This document shows positions 16,501 to 25,400 of a DNA stretch of 64,000 nucleotides, in pieces. The notes under the pieces were generated by a model that ran no database searches, was not told where the DNA came from, and worked only from the letters and a program-made list of their open reading frames with translations. Numbering within the stretch: the stretch's first letter is position 1; each line of letters starts with the position of its first letter. Origin of the DNA: an unidentified bacterial endosymbiont (GTDB lineage: Bacteria; Pseudomonadota; Gammaproteobacteria; Enterobacterales; Enterobacteriaceae); contig NZ_OU963893.1 in assembly GCF_918797525.1 (NCBI RefSeq), positions 1,922,001-1,986,000 on the forward strand, read 5' to 3'. The position numbers and the translations under genes are program-made.

Positions 16501-16643
16501 TGTTGGGTGTTCCCGCCCTGGTCGCAGCCTGTGAAGAGCAGGAAGCCGCCCCGCACAGCACAGGAGTACGCCAGCTGGAGAACGGGCTTGAGCAGCTTCG
16601 CGCCGTCCTCACGCGTTGGCACGATACGGGACTACACCCGTAA
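13494..16643 (+). CDS. EvgS/BvgS-like hybrid sensor kinase
   Basis: An unorthodox membrane histidine kinase of 1049 residues. In order: signal peptide (1-21), two periplasmic SBP_bac_3-type Venus-flytrap domains (about 45-265 and 285-500), one membrane helix (about 520-540), HisKA with His582 (SHEIRTP), HATPase (NLVGNAIKFT, DTGEGI, GSGLGL), a receiver with Asp869 (VITDCNMPG) and an HPt domain with His995 (LHKLRGG). Unlike BvgS and EvgS there is no room for a PAS domain between membrane and kinase, since the linker is only about 40 residues. The His-Asp-His chain would hand phosphate to the adjacent regulator. The ligand is unknown. Confidence 0.92.
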   Translation: MRILSGLLLLFISCIVHGAMAQEPLKLLARSLETIADPGLSASEWRWVREHRKIRLAVWLPMSPPYDITTGLNDYGGINADFIGLAASNLGVEIEVIRYPDYDDALAALRAGHADFIAQASDNQRSQGLLLSHPYSPNTAVEVVNSEATQDDRVRKIAIAPGYSSHKVLQRYPQAQIVPFYSPRHALEALAFRKIDLFFCDGVTARYLVNQSAISNLLIRPLDSPFPVSGFSFAALPKMQTWITVLNRVLAALPESASIEIHRRWNGGIPLSLSEQRPIFTSLENKWIDEHPRIRVAVAEDNPPVAFFDENDQLRGIIADVLTALQLRTRFTFAIQRFPTQRAALKAVKSGKADLVAGVAQGDIWRADLLTTRTWLYNSWVMVGRAHPLADAVNPGVLGLEGQSPEEWLRKQSGGQLVKVDTWRHGLNRVLYGDGEMMAMPLIVANTLLENNAYSTLRILGSIDIDPMRYAFGASRQSWPLVTILNKALMNIPPEDLHAITRGGGSANRFASSGQKQVALSTVLIAAMAAGLLLILATGYGYRRQARYQRRVMAIVAAQRQSRNRALSASRAKSSFLTTMSHEIRTPVSAILGMLELVMQRPGDTPQNRQSVRVAWDAAQALLHLIGNILDVTRIESGRLILRPERASLRKLIEEPAMLFDGMARQKGLAFVLELDADLQQDALVDRSRFRQILVNLVGNAIKFTQRGQITLRVQLQGRDNGYVLLRIDVEDTGEGIDGATQRRLFQPFMQGSSQNVAQGSGLGLYICRTLTRMMGGSIKLHSEPGRGTQVTVCLMLPVMEGLQEAPVQPVSHQSPAGLRVMIVDDNPVGRMLLSQQLSWLGHHVISADGAKSALDKLTSACPDVVITDCNMPGMSGFELAQVIQAQYPGIPIFGATADARDVVRIDAREAGMRDCLFKPVTLTTLAQSMATVSTASPAPDEPQQALACNLPPALLEGDNLTLFLSLQIAVLDESLTRLRAWHNAPETSLRETLHKLRGGIEMLGVPALVAACEEQEAAPHSTGVRQLENGLEQLRAVLTRWHDTGLHP

Positions 16644-16645
16644 TC

Positions 16646-16670
16646 CGCGTCCTACACCGATGAGGACGCG
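16646..16670 (+). terminator. Hairpin after hybrid kinase gene
   Basis: Stem CGCGTCCT / AGGACGCG with a 9-base loop, just after the stop codon. The following T run is weak. Confidence 0.55.
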
Positions 16671-16765
16671 TCTGCATCGTTTTGGCTATCCTCATTGCAG
16701 TACTCTTTTGTCGACAGGAGATGGTATGCGCATTGGCTCATGTCATCCATCAACAAAGGAGAAAG

Positions 16766-17200
16766 ATGATGAAAAAATTAGTGTCCGTTCTGACCGTAGT
16801 GGCTGCTGCAGGTATGTTCGCGTCCACTTCCGCCCACGCCGCTGAGACCTGTGCGGCTAAAAGCGCTGCGCTGGAAAAAGAGATCAAAATTGCTCAGCAA
16901 TATGGCAATACCTACAAAATCGACGGCCTGAAAAAAGCGCTGGCAGAAGTTAAAGCGCACTGCACCAACGCAAGCGTGCTGGCTGATGCGCAAAAAGAGG
17001 TGAACAAGCTGGAGAAAAAACTGGCTGAAAAACGCAGTGACGTGGCTGAAGTGCAGGCAGATTTGTCTGAAGCTAAAGCAAAAGGTGATGCGAAGAAGAT
17101 CGCTAAATACCAGAAAAAACTGGCAGAAAAACAGGCCGACCTGCGTGACATTCAGCAAGAGCTGAGTCAGGCTCGCGCCGAGCTGGCTGCGCATAAGTAA
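16766..17200 (+). CDS. Periplasmic DUF1090 protein (YqjC-like)
   Basis: 144 residues from ATG 16766 (AAAGGAG upstream); the longer open frame to 16682 lacks a signal sequence. A signal peptide MMKKLVSVLTVVAAAGMFASTSAHA is followed by a highly charged, Lys/Glu-rich coiled coil (about residues 60-140, repeats of KLEKKLAEKR and KYQKKLAEKQADL). Two cysteines near the mature N-terminus (ETCAAKS, KAHCTN) are conserved in the family. The function of DUF1090 proteins is not established. It has its own terminator. Confidence 0.85.
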   Translation: MMKKLVSVLTVVAAAGMFASTSAHAAETCAAKSAALEKEIKIAQQYGNTYKIDGLKKALAEVKAHCTNASVLADAQKEVNKLEKKLAEKRSDVAEVQADLSEAKAKGDAKKIAKYQKKLAEKQADLRDIQQELSQARAELAAHK

Positions 17201-17221
17201 TCAAGTGTTGTGAGCTTCAGT

Positions 17222-17246
17222 GCGGGGAGTCTTATGGCTCCCCGCG
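17222..17246 (+). terminator. Terminator after DUF1090 gene
   Basis: Stem GCGGGGAG / CTCCCCGC with an 8-base loop followed by GTTGTTTGTT. Confidence 0.8.
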
Positions 17247-17291
17247 TTGTTTGTTGACGCAAGGATGTTGATTCGGCATGCCACGCGAATA

Positions 17292-19425
17292 ATGCTGCCA
17301 GGCGTAATGGCAGCGGCGGCCCTGGCACAGGAAAAAAACAGGGGTTATTCTCAATAACACCTATAAAGGGGCGATATCGCTTGATATTCATGCCGCTACC
17401 CCGTGCCTGACGCGCCCTCTGCTTGAAGAGTGGGGCGTAAAATCCAGGGTACTGGATAAGCTCAACTGGGATATCAGAGGCTGCCTTACCCGCGACTCGG
17501 CAAATCAGTTCGAACTCCAGTTCTGGTACCGCCCGGAGGCCAGCCTGCTGACGCTATTATTCCCGCAGGAGGCTTTCAACCCACAGCAAAACGGAGTCAG
17601 CACCAGCCGTTGGGATGATGGCATCAACGCTCTGTTCGTTAACTACCAGCTTGACGTTAATCATCAGCGGGGACAGTACCGCTGGGATACGCCGGGGACT
17701 GACGCAACGCTGGTGTTAGAAAATGGCCTTAACGTCGGACCGTGGCGAGTGCGTTACCAGAACACCTTCTGGCGAGAGGCCGATAAACAACACGGCTCCT
17801 ACAGCAACGCCGCCTCGGTGTGGCGCAGTATTACCGCCATGCGTTCGCGCCTGAACATCGGCGACGGGTACACCTCACCGAACCTGTTCGACAGCCTCGC
17901 CTACAAGGGGGTCTCGCTTGCCAGCGATGAAGCGATGTTTCCGGATAGCTGGCGCCCCTATTCGCCGCTGATTAACGGCTATGCGCGCAGCGAAGCGGAC
18001 GTCACGCTGCGCCAGAACGGCGAGCGTGTCTACCGCATCCACGTGCCGCCGGGGCCGTTTGTTATACGCGATTTCAACCCGCCTGATACACAGGGCAACC
18101 TCGAACTGACCATTCAGGAGAGCGACGGCAGCGAGCGTACGCGCTTGATTCCGTACTCGATCATGCCAAACCTGGTTTCGCATGACATGTTTAGCTACGA
18201 GCTGACGGCCGGACGCTACACACCTTATCACGGCGTGGAAAGGGATAAAGACCGCTTCTGGCAGAGCACGTTCTCCTGGGGCATCGCTCGGCATACCACG
18301 CTGTTTGGCGGCGTGCAGCATGGCGAGAACTACGTCAGTCATGGGGTGGGCATGGGCGGTAATATGGGTAAATGGGGAGCCTTATCAGCGGATGTGCGCC
18401 ACGCGCGCTATACCCAGCAGGGAGAAACGCTCAGCGGCAACGTTGGGCGGCTGCGGTACGCGAAAACATTTTCTCGCACCGAAACCAGCCTTAATGCCGG
18501 GCTTTTGTGGTACCCCAACGACAGCCAGTATCGTTCGCTTGAAGAGCGGCTAAACCGGGCCTCGATGCTGGCCTGGGGGTGGGATGATAACACCACCCGG
18601 CGAACGCTGGAGAGCCAGGTGGCGTTAACGCAAAACTTCAACGAAAACTCAAGCCTGAGCCTCTCCTGGCGCTGGCTGAAATCACGCAGCCGCGAGGCAG
18701 GCAGCAACAGCCTCACGTTGAGTCTTGACGCCAGCTGGCAGGAGATGGATATCGCCTTGTACGGCAGCTATGACCGCTACGCCGACTCTGCGCCGGAATC
18801 GACGATCGGCATTAACATCAGCATTCCGTTTAGCATTGGTCGCCACTTCAGCAACATCGGGTGGGTTTCCAGTCTCGCTAACCGGAACAAGAACACGCAC
18901 GGAATCAACGTCAACGGCTCGGTGCTGGATGATTATAGCCTGCGCTATGACCTCACCGCCTCGCACACCGAACACGCAAACGATGCCCTGAACACCCGCG
19001 TGGGCTACCAGTACAACAGCGGGGAGCTGAACCTCAGCATGAACCACAGCGGTACGCAACGCGATTACCATGGCGACGTCAGCGGCAGTGTGCTGTTTTA
19101 TCCGGCGGGGGTGGTCTTTGGGCAAAAACTCGGCAGCACCGCGGCGCTGGTTCAGGTGCCGGGCTCGGCGGGGATCGGATTTTATAATCAGTTCGGTTCA
19201 ACCACCAGCGCGGATGGCGACCTGCTGGTGAGTTACCTTACGCCGTGGCGAGTGAACCGCATTACGGTGGACAGCTTAAGCCTGCCAGAAGGCGTGGATA
19301 TGGATGTCAGCGAACGGGAAACCGTCCCGACGGACGGCGCCATTGTGAATATACGGTTTATGCGATCGGAAACAAAAAAGGTTACGCCGGACTCGCTTAC
19401 CGCCTCGCCGGGGGCTGGCGGTTGA
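17292..19425 (+). pseudogene. Fimbrial outer-membrane usher, degraded at both ends
   Basis: A FimD/PapC-family usher relic. A signal-peptide-like start (17292, MLPGVMAAAALAQEKN) runs into a stop after 21 codons. The main frame is open from 17308 but has no start codon until 17713, and joins at NNTYKGAISLDIH...PCLT, so most of the N-terminal domain is missing and a frameshift separates signal and body. The barrel/plug region is well preserved (GDGYTSPNLFDSLAYKG, NGERVYRIHVPPGPF, VPGSAGIGFYNQ), up to VPTDGAIV near residue 545 of the open part. Then the frame changes and both C-terminal domains are absent. No chaperone or pilin gene is adjacent. It cannot assemble pili. Confidence 0.85.
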
Positions 19426-19489
19426 TACCTCATTTAAGATTATTCGTTTCTAATAGCCCGTATGTGAAGACAACGATCCGGGTGTGGGA

Positions 19490-19993
19490 ATGGCGTGGTT
19501 TGACAATTGGCTGAATCATTTTGCGCTCTATCCGGCGCAGCTATTCGTACTGCTATTTGTGATAGCGTTGAGTAAATCGACAGTGCTTCTCTCCTCCGTG
19601 CTCCCGCCCGCGTCGGTGATGCTGCTGACGGGCATAACCGTCAGCCAGTCGAGCCTGCATCCCGGGCTGACGTGGTTTGCGGTGGTGATGGGGGGAACGA
19701 CGGGGTCAGTGCTGAACTACCATATCGGCCAGTTGATGGGACATACGCGGCTGGTGACGCGCCTGACGACAAAACATGCCGATAAATTTTTGCGGGTACA
19801 ACATCAGTTGCAAAAAAACGGCGTGCTGGTGTTATTCACGGCGCGTTTTCTGGCGGTGCTGCGCTACATCGTGCCGCTGGCGGCGGGAATGCTCAGGCTC
19901 CATGCCCTGAAAGTGTATGCCGTCAGCCTGGCTTCCGCCAGCGCGTGGGCGGCACTCTATGTCGGCATTGTCACCGGCATCAGCGCCTTTTGA
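19490..19993 (+). CDS. DedA-family membrane protein
   Basis: A 167-residue inner-membrane protein of the DedA (SNARE-associated/VTT) family. It has four to five hydrophobic segments, the region GGTTGSVLNYHIGQLMG and the family's conserved arginine motif FTARFLAVLRYIVPLAAGMLRL near residue 120. DedA proteins act in lipid carrier (undecaprenyl-phosphate or phosphatidylethanolamine) flipping and envelope homeostasis; which applies here is unknown. ATG 19490 is used; GTG 19484 is an alternative, and neither has a strong Shine-Dalgarno. It follows the usher relic by 64 bases. Confidence 0.8.
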   Translation: MAWFDNWLNHFALYPAQLFVLLFVIALSKSTVLLSSVLPPASVMLLTGITVSQSSLHPGLTWFAVVMGGTTGSVLNYHIGQLMGHTRLVTRLTTKHADKFLRVQHQLQKNGVLVLFTARFLAVLRYIVPLAAGMLRLHALKVYAVSLASASAWAALYVGIVTGISAF

Positions 19994-20337
19994 GATGCAG
20001 GTTTCGCTCTACGCCAGGATGTGCGAATACAGAGTGGGAGGAGCCCGGCGGCCAGCTCACCACTAAAGGGGCGTGCTTGAAGTGTAGATGGGGCATTATA
20101 TGCGCGAGTGGGCCCGGCAGGGGATGGTGAAAAAGAGCCTGGTGCATCCGGGCCGCTGAAGGTGGGTAACTCGCTGGTGGATGCGTTTACTTTGTAATAT
20201 TACCAGGGTTTTCCTGCCGATCGGGACGCGTGGGGTGAAATCAAAACCGATCGGCAATGGCGCCTGTAGCCTGGATAGCCAGGGTGGCAATTAACCCACC
20301 CTGGCCGGTTCCTCACTCCCCAGCGGGGGAAGGGAGG
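19994..20337. other. Noncoding stretch with decayed coding fragments and inverted repeats
   Basis: 344 bases without an intact gene. Short plus-strand fragments look coding but are broken by frameshifts and stops (for example [11 protein letters not shown] before the stop near 20198); I cannot name the parent gene. There is a 10-base inverted repeat TGCCGATCGG (20215-20224) / CCGATCGGCA (20247-20256). A 9-base stem hairpin CCAGGGTGG / CCACCCTGG (20279-20304) probably ends the yccJ-wrbA transcript. Confidence 0.5.
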
Positions 20338-20565
20338 TTAGACGTTCTTCCGTTCGATGGTTTGTTCGCCCCAGAACAGCGAGTCCTTATCCGTTTTTTC
20401 GAAAGCGCGTACCAGCACTTCATCACTGCCTTCTTCCCAGATTTTCTCCGCCAGCTTCTCGTCATATTTCGCGACTTCAAAGATAGCCTCGGCAATTTCC
20501 GGAGAGGTGTTGCGTAAACGTGCCCATTCGCCCACGTGGTGAGCTTTAGATTCTTGAGTTGGCAT
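20338..20565 (-). CDS. yccJ: YccJ family protein
   Basis: A 75-residue small cytoplasmic protein starting [21 protein letters not shown], acidic and helical. It is the usual partner downstream of wrbA in enterobacteria and of the expected length. It lies 20 bases after the wrbA stop with AGGAGG before its ATG, so it is cotranscribed. Function unknown; in E. coli wrbA-yccJ is part of the stationary-phase/general stress response. Confidence 0.92.
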   Translation of the reverse strand: MPTQESKAHHVGEWARLRNTSPEIAEAIFEVAKYDEKLAEKIWEEGSDEVLVRAFEKTDKDSLFWGEQTIERKNV

Positions 20566-20585
20566 GCTTGTCCTCCTGTAGGGGT

Positions 20586-21575
<990 letters not shown>

Positions 21576-21746
21576 ATGGCAAACCATCGTGGTGGTTCCG
21601 GTAATTTCGCTGAAGACCGTGACAGAGCATCAGAAGCAGGCCGTAAAGGTGGCCAGTCAAGCGGGGGGAACTTCAAAAACGATCCTCAACGTGCATCAGA
21701 AGCTGGCAAAAAAGGGGGGAAAAACAGCCACGGCAGCAGCAAGTAA
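21576..21746 (+). CDS. ymdF: Con-10/KGG family stress protein YmdF
   Basis: A 56-residue glycine- and charge-rich protein with two copies of the KGG/con-10 repeat: FAEDRDRASEAGRKGGQSSGGNF and FKNDPQRASEAGKKGGKNS. Such proteins are induced in stationary phase and are probably disordered. It matches E. coli YmdF/YciG in length and repeat pattern and lies next to wrbA as in E. coli. A good Shine-Dalgarno and a terminator follow the pattern of a single-gene unit. Confidence 0.9.
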   Translation: MANHRGGSGNFAEDRDRASEAGRKGGQSSGGNFKNDPQRASEAGKKGGKNSHGSSK

Positions 21747-21764
21747 CACGCCGGGTTGAAACCC

Positions 21765-21793
21765 TGCCGCCGGGACTCCCGGCGGTATTTTTG
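21765..21793 (+). terminator. Terminator of ymdF
   Basis: Stem CCGCCGGG / CCCGGCGG, loop ACT, followed by TATTTTTG. Confidence 0.93.
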
Positions 21794-21917
21794 TTTCTGC
21801 AACACTGAAGTAACCTCTCACGTCAGGCAACGCACGCTCACGGTTGTTTTTTAATGCACAAAGCACCCGTTCCTCCTGCGATGGGTACGGATAAATGCCG
21901 TACGTAACAGGGTGGCG

Positions 21918-22070
21918 TATGCCGACACGAAAAAACGTATCGACCTTCGCTTAAACGTTCAAGACAAAACGATAATTGAAGTTTTTCCAGAGCACGCTGG
22001 AAAACGTACCGCGGATGATTATCGAAGGGATCCGCGAGCGTTAATTCTCCGACGGGAGGGGGCAGCTTAA
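21918..22070 (+). pseudogene. DUF1778 (TacA-like) antitoxin relic
   Basis: The frame from 21918 reads TKKRIDLRLNVQDKTIIE, the ribbon-helix-helix start of DUF1778 antitoxins (K-K-x-R-I-D-L-R-L-x-x-x-D-K-x-x-I-E). The only ATG (21919) is in another frame, homology fades after about 20 residues, and no GNAT toxin gene follows. It sits where many enterobacteria have the rut operon between ymdF and putA. Non-functional remnant. Confidence 0.6.
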
Positions 22071-22436
22071 ATCGCCCTCTTCACACTGCATGAGCGTAGC
22101 AAGGAAGGCTTCGCGCTCCACAGTTTTCTCCGCAAGGCACTGATTGACGATCATCGGCTGAACGCTGCCGCTCTCGGTCCCTGAGCCTATAAAGGCACAA
22201 TCAGCATCACGCAGGGCGATCCACGCCTGCTGCGCTTTTTTTAGCAGAACGCGCTGCGGCGCAGGCGCACGCTTGACAGCGGCCTGGTAGGTCTGATTGA
22301 GTTTTTCATCCGCAGTCTGGACCTGCTGCGCGCTGCAGGTGTTTAGCTCGGCCTGGGTGGTGGCGTCGGCGCAGGTTCCGGCCAGCGCGTTGGCGCTGAA
22401 AAGCAGTGCTGCGCCGGCGATAAGATAGTATTTCAT
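22041..22436 (-). CDS. LprI-like periplasmic protein (DUF1311)
   Basis: 131 residues from ATG 22436 (GGGGAATGT upstream); an upstream extension to 22481 is unlikely. It has a signal peptide MKYYLIAGAALLFSANALA and mature start GTCADATTQAELNTCS. The DUF1311/LprI motif follows, with four to six cysteines (TCADA, LNTCSAQ, ADCAFIG, NQCLAEK) and the helix QQAWIALRDADC. Family members include a lysozyme inhibitor, but most have no known role. It overlaps the antitoxin relic on the other strand and lies 49 bases downstream of putA, whose mRNA may read into it. Confidence 0.85.
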   Translation of the reverse strand: MKYYLIAGAALLFSANALAGTCADATTQAELNTCSAQQVQTADEKLNQTYQAAVKRAPAPQRVLLKKAQQAWIALRDADCAFIGSGTESGSVQPMIVNQCLAEKTVEREAFLATLMQCEEGDLSCPLPSEN

Positions 22437-22485
22437 ACATTCCCCATAAAAAAAGCTCCGTCTCCGGAGCCTTATTAGCACAGCC

Positions 22486-25400
22486 TCAGCCTATTGTCAT
22501 CAGGCTGGCGTTGCCGCCCGCCGCCGCCGTGTTGACGCTGAGCGAGCGCTCAACGTACAGCCGCTCCAGCAGCAGGTTAGTTTCGCCGCGGGCGAAGCCC
22601 TGCACCGAGACAATGGCCCCGCTGCGTGCCGCCACCTGCTCACACAGTTCGCGCAGTTGGTCAGAATCACCGTGATAAATCACCGCATCGAACGGCTGAG
22701 ACAGCAGGTCATCCGGCTGCGCAAAATGAATACGGGCAGAGACAGCATTCGGCAACTGTTGCGCCAGGTCACGGTGCAGGGCATCTTCCGGCCAGAGTAC
22801 TTCACAACCCGTTGCGGCTGCGGCCGCCAGCTGAACCAGTGCGTCCTGTTCGTTATCTGCAACACACAGCACGCGTTCGCGCGGCATCAGCGTCCAGGTG
22901 TTGCGCTCACCGGTTGGCCCCGGCAGCAGACGTTGAGTACCGGCCTGGGCCAGTTCGCCATACTGTTGAGCGAGGGCGCGCAGTGCCGGGCGTTTTTCCG
23001 CCCAGGTGATGAGCGCCTCAAGCGGCTGCGTCAGTAGCGTTTTCAACCGTGCATCAACCGCATACTCCGTATCCTGCCGCTCCAGCGTGACGTTCAGCGC
23101 ATTTTCCGGACGGTTAGCCAGCAGACGGTACAGATAGAGCGGGCCACCCGCCTTCGGACCCGTACCGGAGAGACATTCACCGCCAAACGGCTGCACGCCC
23201 ACCACGGCGCCGACCATATTGCGGTTCACGTACAGGTTGCCCACTTTGGCGCTGCCGATGACCTGGGCGATGGTCTCGTCGATGCGGGTGTGCACGCCGA
23301 GCGTCAGGCCATAGCCGGAGGCGTTGATCTGCTCGATCAGTTCATGCAAGTTGTTACGGTTGTAGCGCACCACGTGCAGGATCGGACCGAAGACCTCTTT
23401 TTTCAGCTCGTCGAAGCGTGCCAGCTCAATCAGCGTTGGCGGTACGAAGGTACCGCTCTGCCATTCGCGGGTATCTTCGCTGTTATCACGCACCGCCTGG
23501 AACACCGGGCGACCTTTGGCGCGCAGGGTCTGAATGTGGTTTTCAATGTTCGCTTTAGCTTCTGCATCAATCACTGGCCCGATATCGGTGGTGAGACGGC
23601 CCGGGTTACCCATACGGCACTCGGCCATAGCGCCGCGCAGCATCTTCAGCGTGTGGTCAGCCACGTCGTCCTGCAGACACAGCACGCGTAGGGCGGAGCA
23701 ACGCTGTCCGGCACTGTCGAACGCCGAGGCCAGTACGTCGATCACCACCTGCTCGGTGAGCGCCGAGGAGTCGACAATCATGGCATTCATGCCGCCGGTT
23801 TCAGCCACCAGCGGAGTGGGACGGCCCTGGGCATCCAGGCGCGATGCGAGGTTACGTTGCAGCAGCATCGCCACGTCGGTGGAGCCGGTAAACATCACGC
23901 CGCGCACGCGTTCATCAGACGTCAGTCTGGCGCCGACAGTTTCCCCCCGGCCTGGCAACAGCTGGACAACGCCTGCAGGCACGCCGGCTTCCAGCAGGAT
24001 GTTAATCCCCTGGGCGGCAATCAGCGGCGTCTGTTCTGCCGGTTTTGCCAGCACGCTGTTGCCTGCGGCAAGCGCGGCGGCAATCTGGCCACTAAAGATC
24101 GCCAGGGGGAAGTTCCACGGGCTGATGCAGACCACAGGGCCGAGCGGACGGTGAGTTTCGTTGTCGAAATCATCGCGCACCTGCCCGGCGTAATAGCGCA
24201 GGAAGTCGACCGCTTCGCGCACTTCCGCGATGGCGTTGCTGAAGGTTTTACCGGCTTCGCGCACCAGGATGCCGATAAGCTGCTGCATCTGATCTTCCAT
24301 CAGTACCGCAGCCCGCTCGAGAATGGCGGCACGCTCCTGAGGCGGGGTGGCGAACCAGATTGGCGCATTGTTCACCGCGTTATCCAGGGCCAGTTCCACT
24401 TCCGCGTCGGTGGCTTCACGCACGTAGCCCACAATATCTTTTGGCTCTGCCGGGTTGAGGACCGGCTGCATTTCACCTTCAGCCACCGCGTGTTCGAGGA
24501 TCGGTTTAGCCTGCCATTTCTGTAACGCGCTGTTCAGCAGAGCAGAGGAGAGGGAGGCCAGGCGGTGCTCGTTAGCCAGATCCAGACCGGCGGAGTTGAT
24601 ACGCCCTTTGCCATACAGCTCGCGCGGCAGGGCAATCTTCGGATGCGGCAGGCCCAGTTGACCTTCCTGCGCCGCCATTTTCTCAACGGCCTGCACCGGG
24701 TCGGCGACCAGTTCGTCAAGCGGCAGGGTGGTATCCGCGATACGGTTAACAAAGGAGGTATTGGCCCCGTTTTCCAGCAGACGACGCACCAGGTACGCCA
24801 GCAGCGTTTCGTGCGTCCCGACCGGGGCATAAATACGACACGGACGGTTCAGCTTACCGTCCGCCACTTTACCGGTGACCTGCTCGTACAAGGGTTCACC
24901 CATCCCGTGCAGGCACTGGAATTCGTACTGACCTGGATAGTAGTTCTGCCCGGCGAGGCTGTAAATCGCCGCCAGGGTATGGGCGTTGTGGGTGGCGAAC
25001 TGGGGATAAATCAGGTTTGGTACGCCGAGCAGTTTCTTTGCACAGGCAAGATACGAGACGTCGGTGTAAACCTTGCGGGTATAAACCGGATACCCTTCCA
25101 GGCCGTCCATCTGCGCGCGTTTGATTTCGCTGTCCCAGTAAGCGCCTTTCACCAGACGGATCATCAGACGGCGGCGGCTACGGCTTGCGAGGTCAATCAG
25201 ATAATCAATCACGAACGGACAGCGTTTCTGGTAGGCCTGAATCACAAAGCCAATTCCGTTCCAGCCTGCCAGCTCCGGCTCAAAGCACAGTTTTTCCAGC
25301 AGGTCGAGGGAGATCTCCAGTCGGTCTGCCTCTTCGGCATCGATGTTGATGCCAATGTCATACTGGCGGGCCAGCAGGGTCAGAGATTTCAGGCGTGGAT

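Noticed and set aside
16978..17190. Repetitive Lys/Glu-rich codons in the DUF1090 gene as a possible DNA repeat
   Set aside because: The repetition is at protein level (coiled coil) and typical for the family; no exact nucleotide repeat of useful length.
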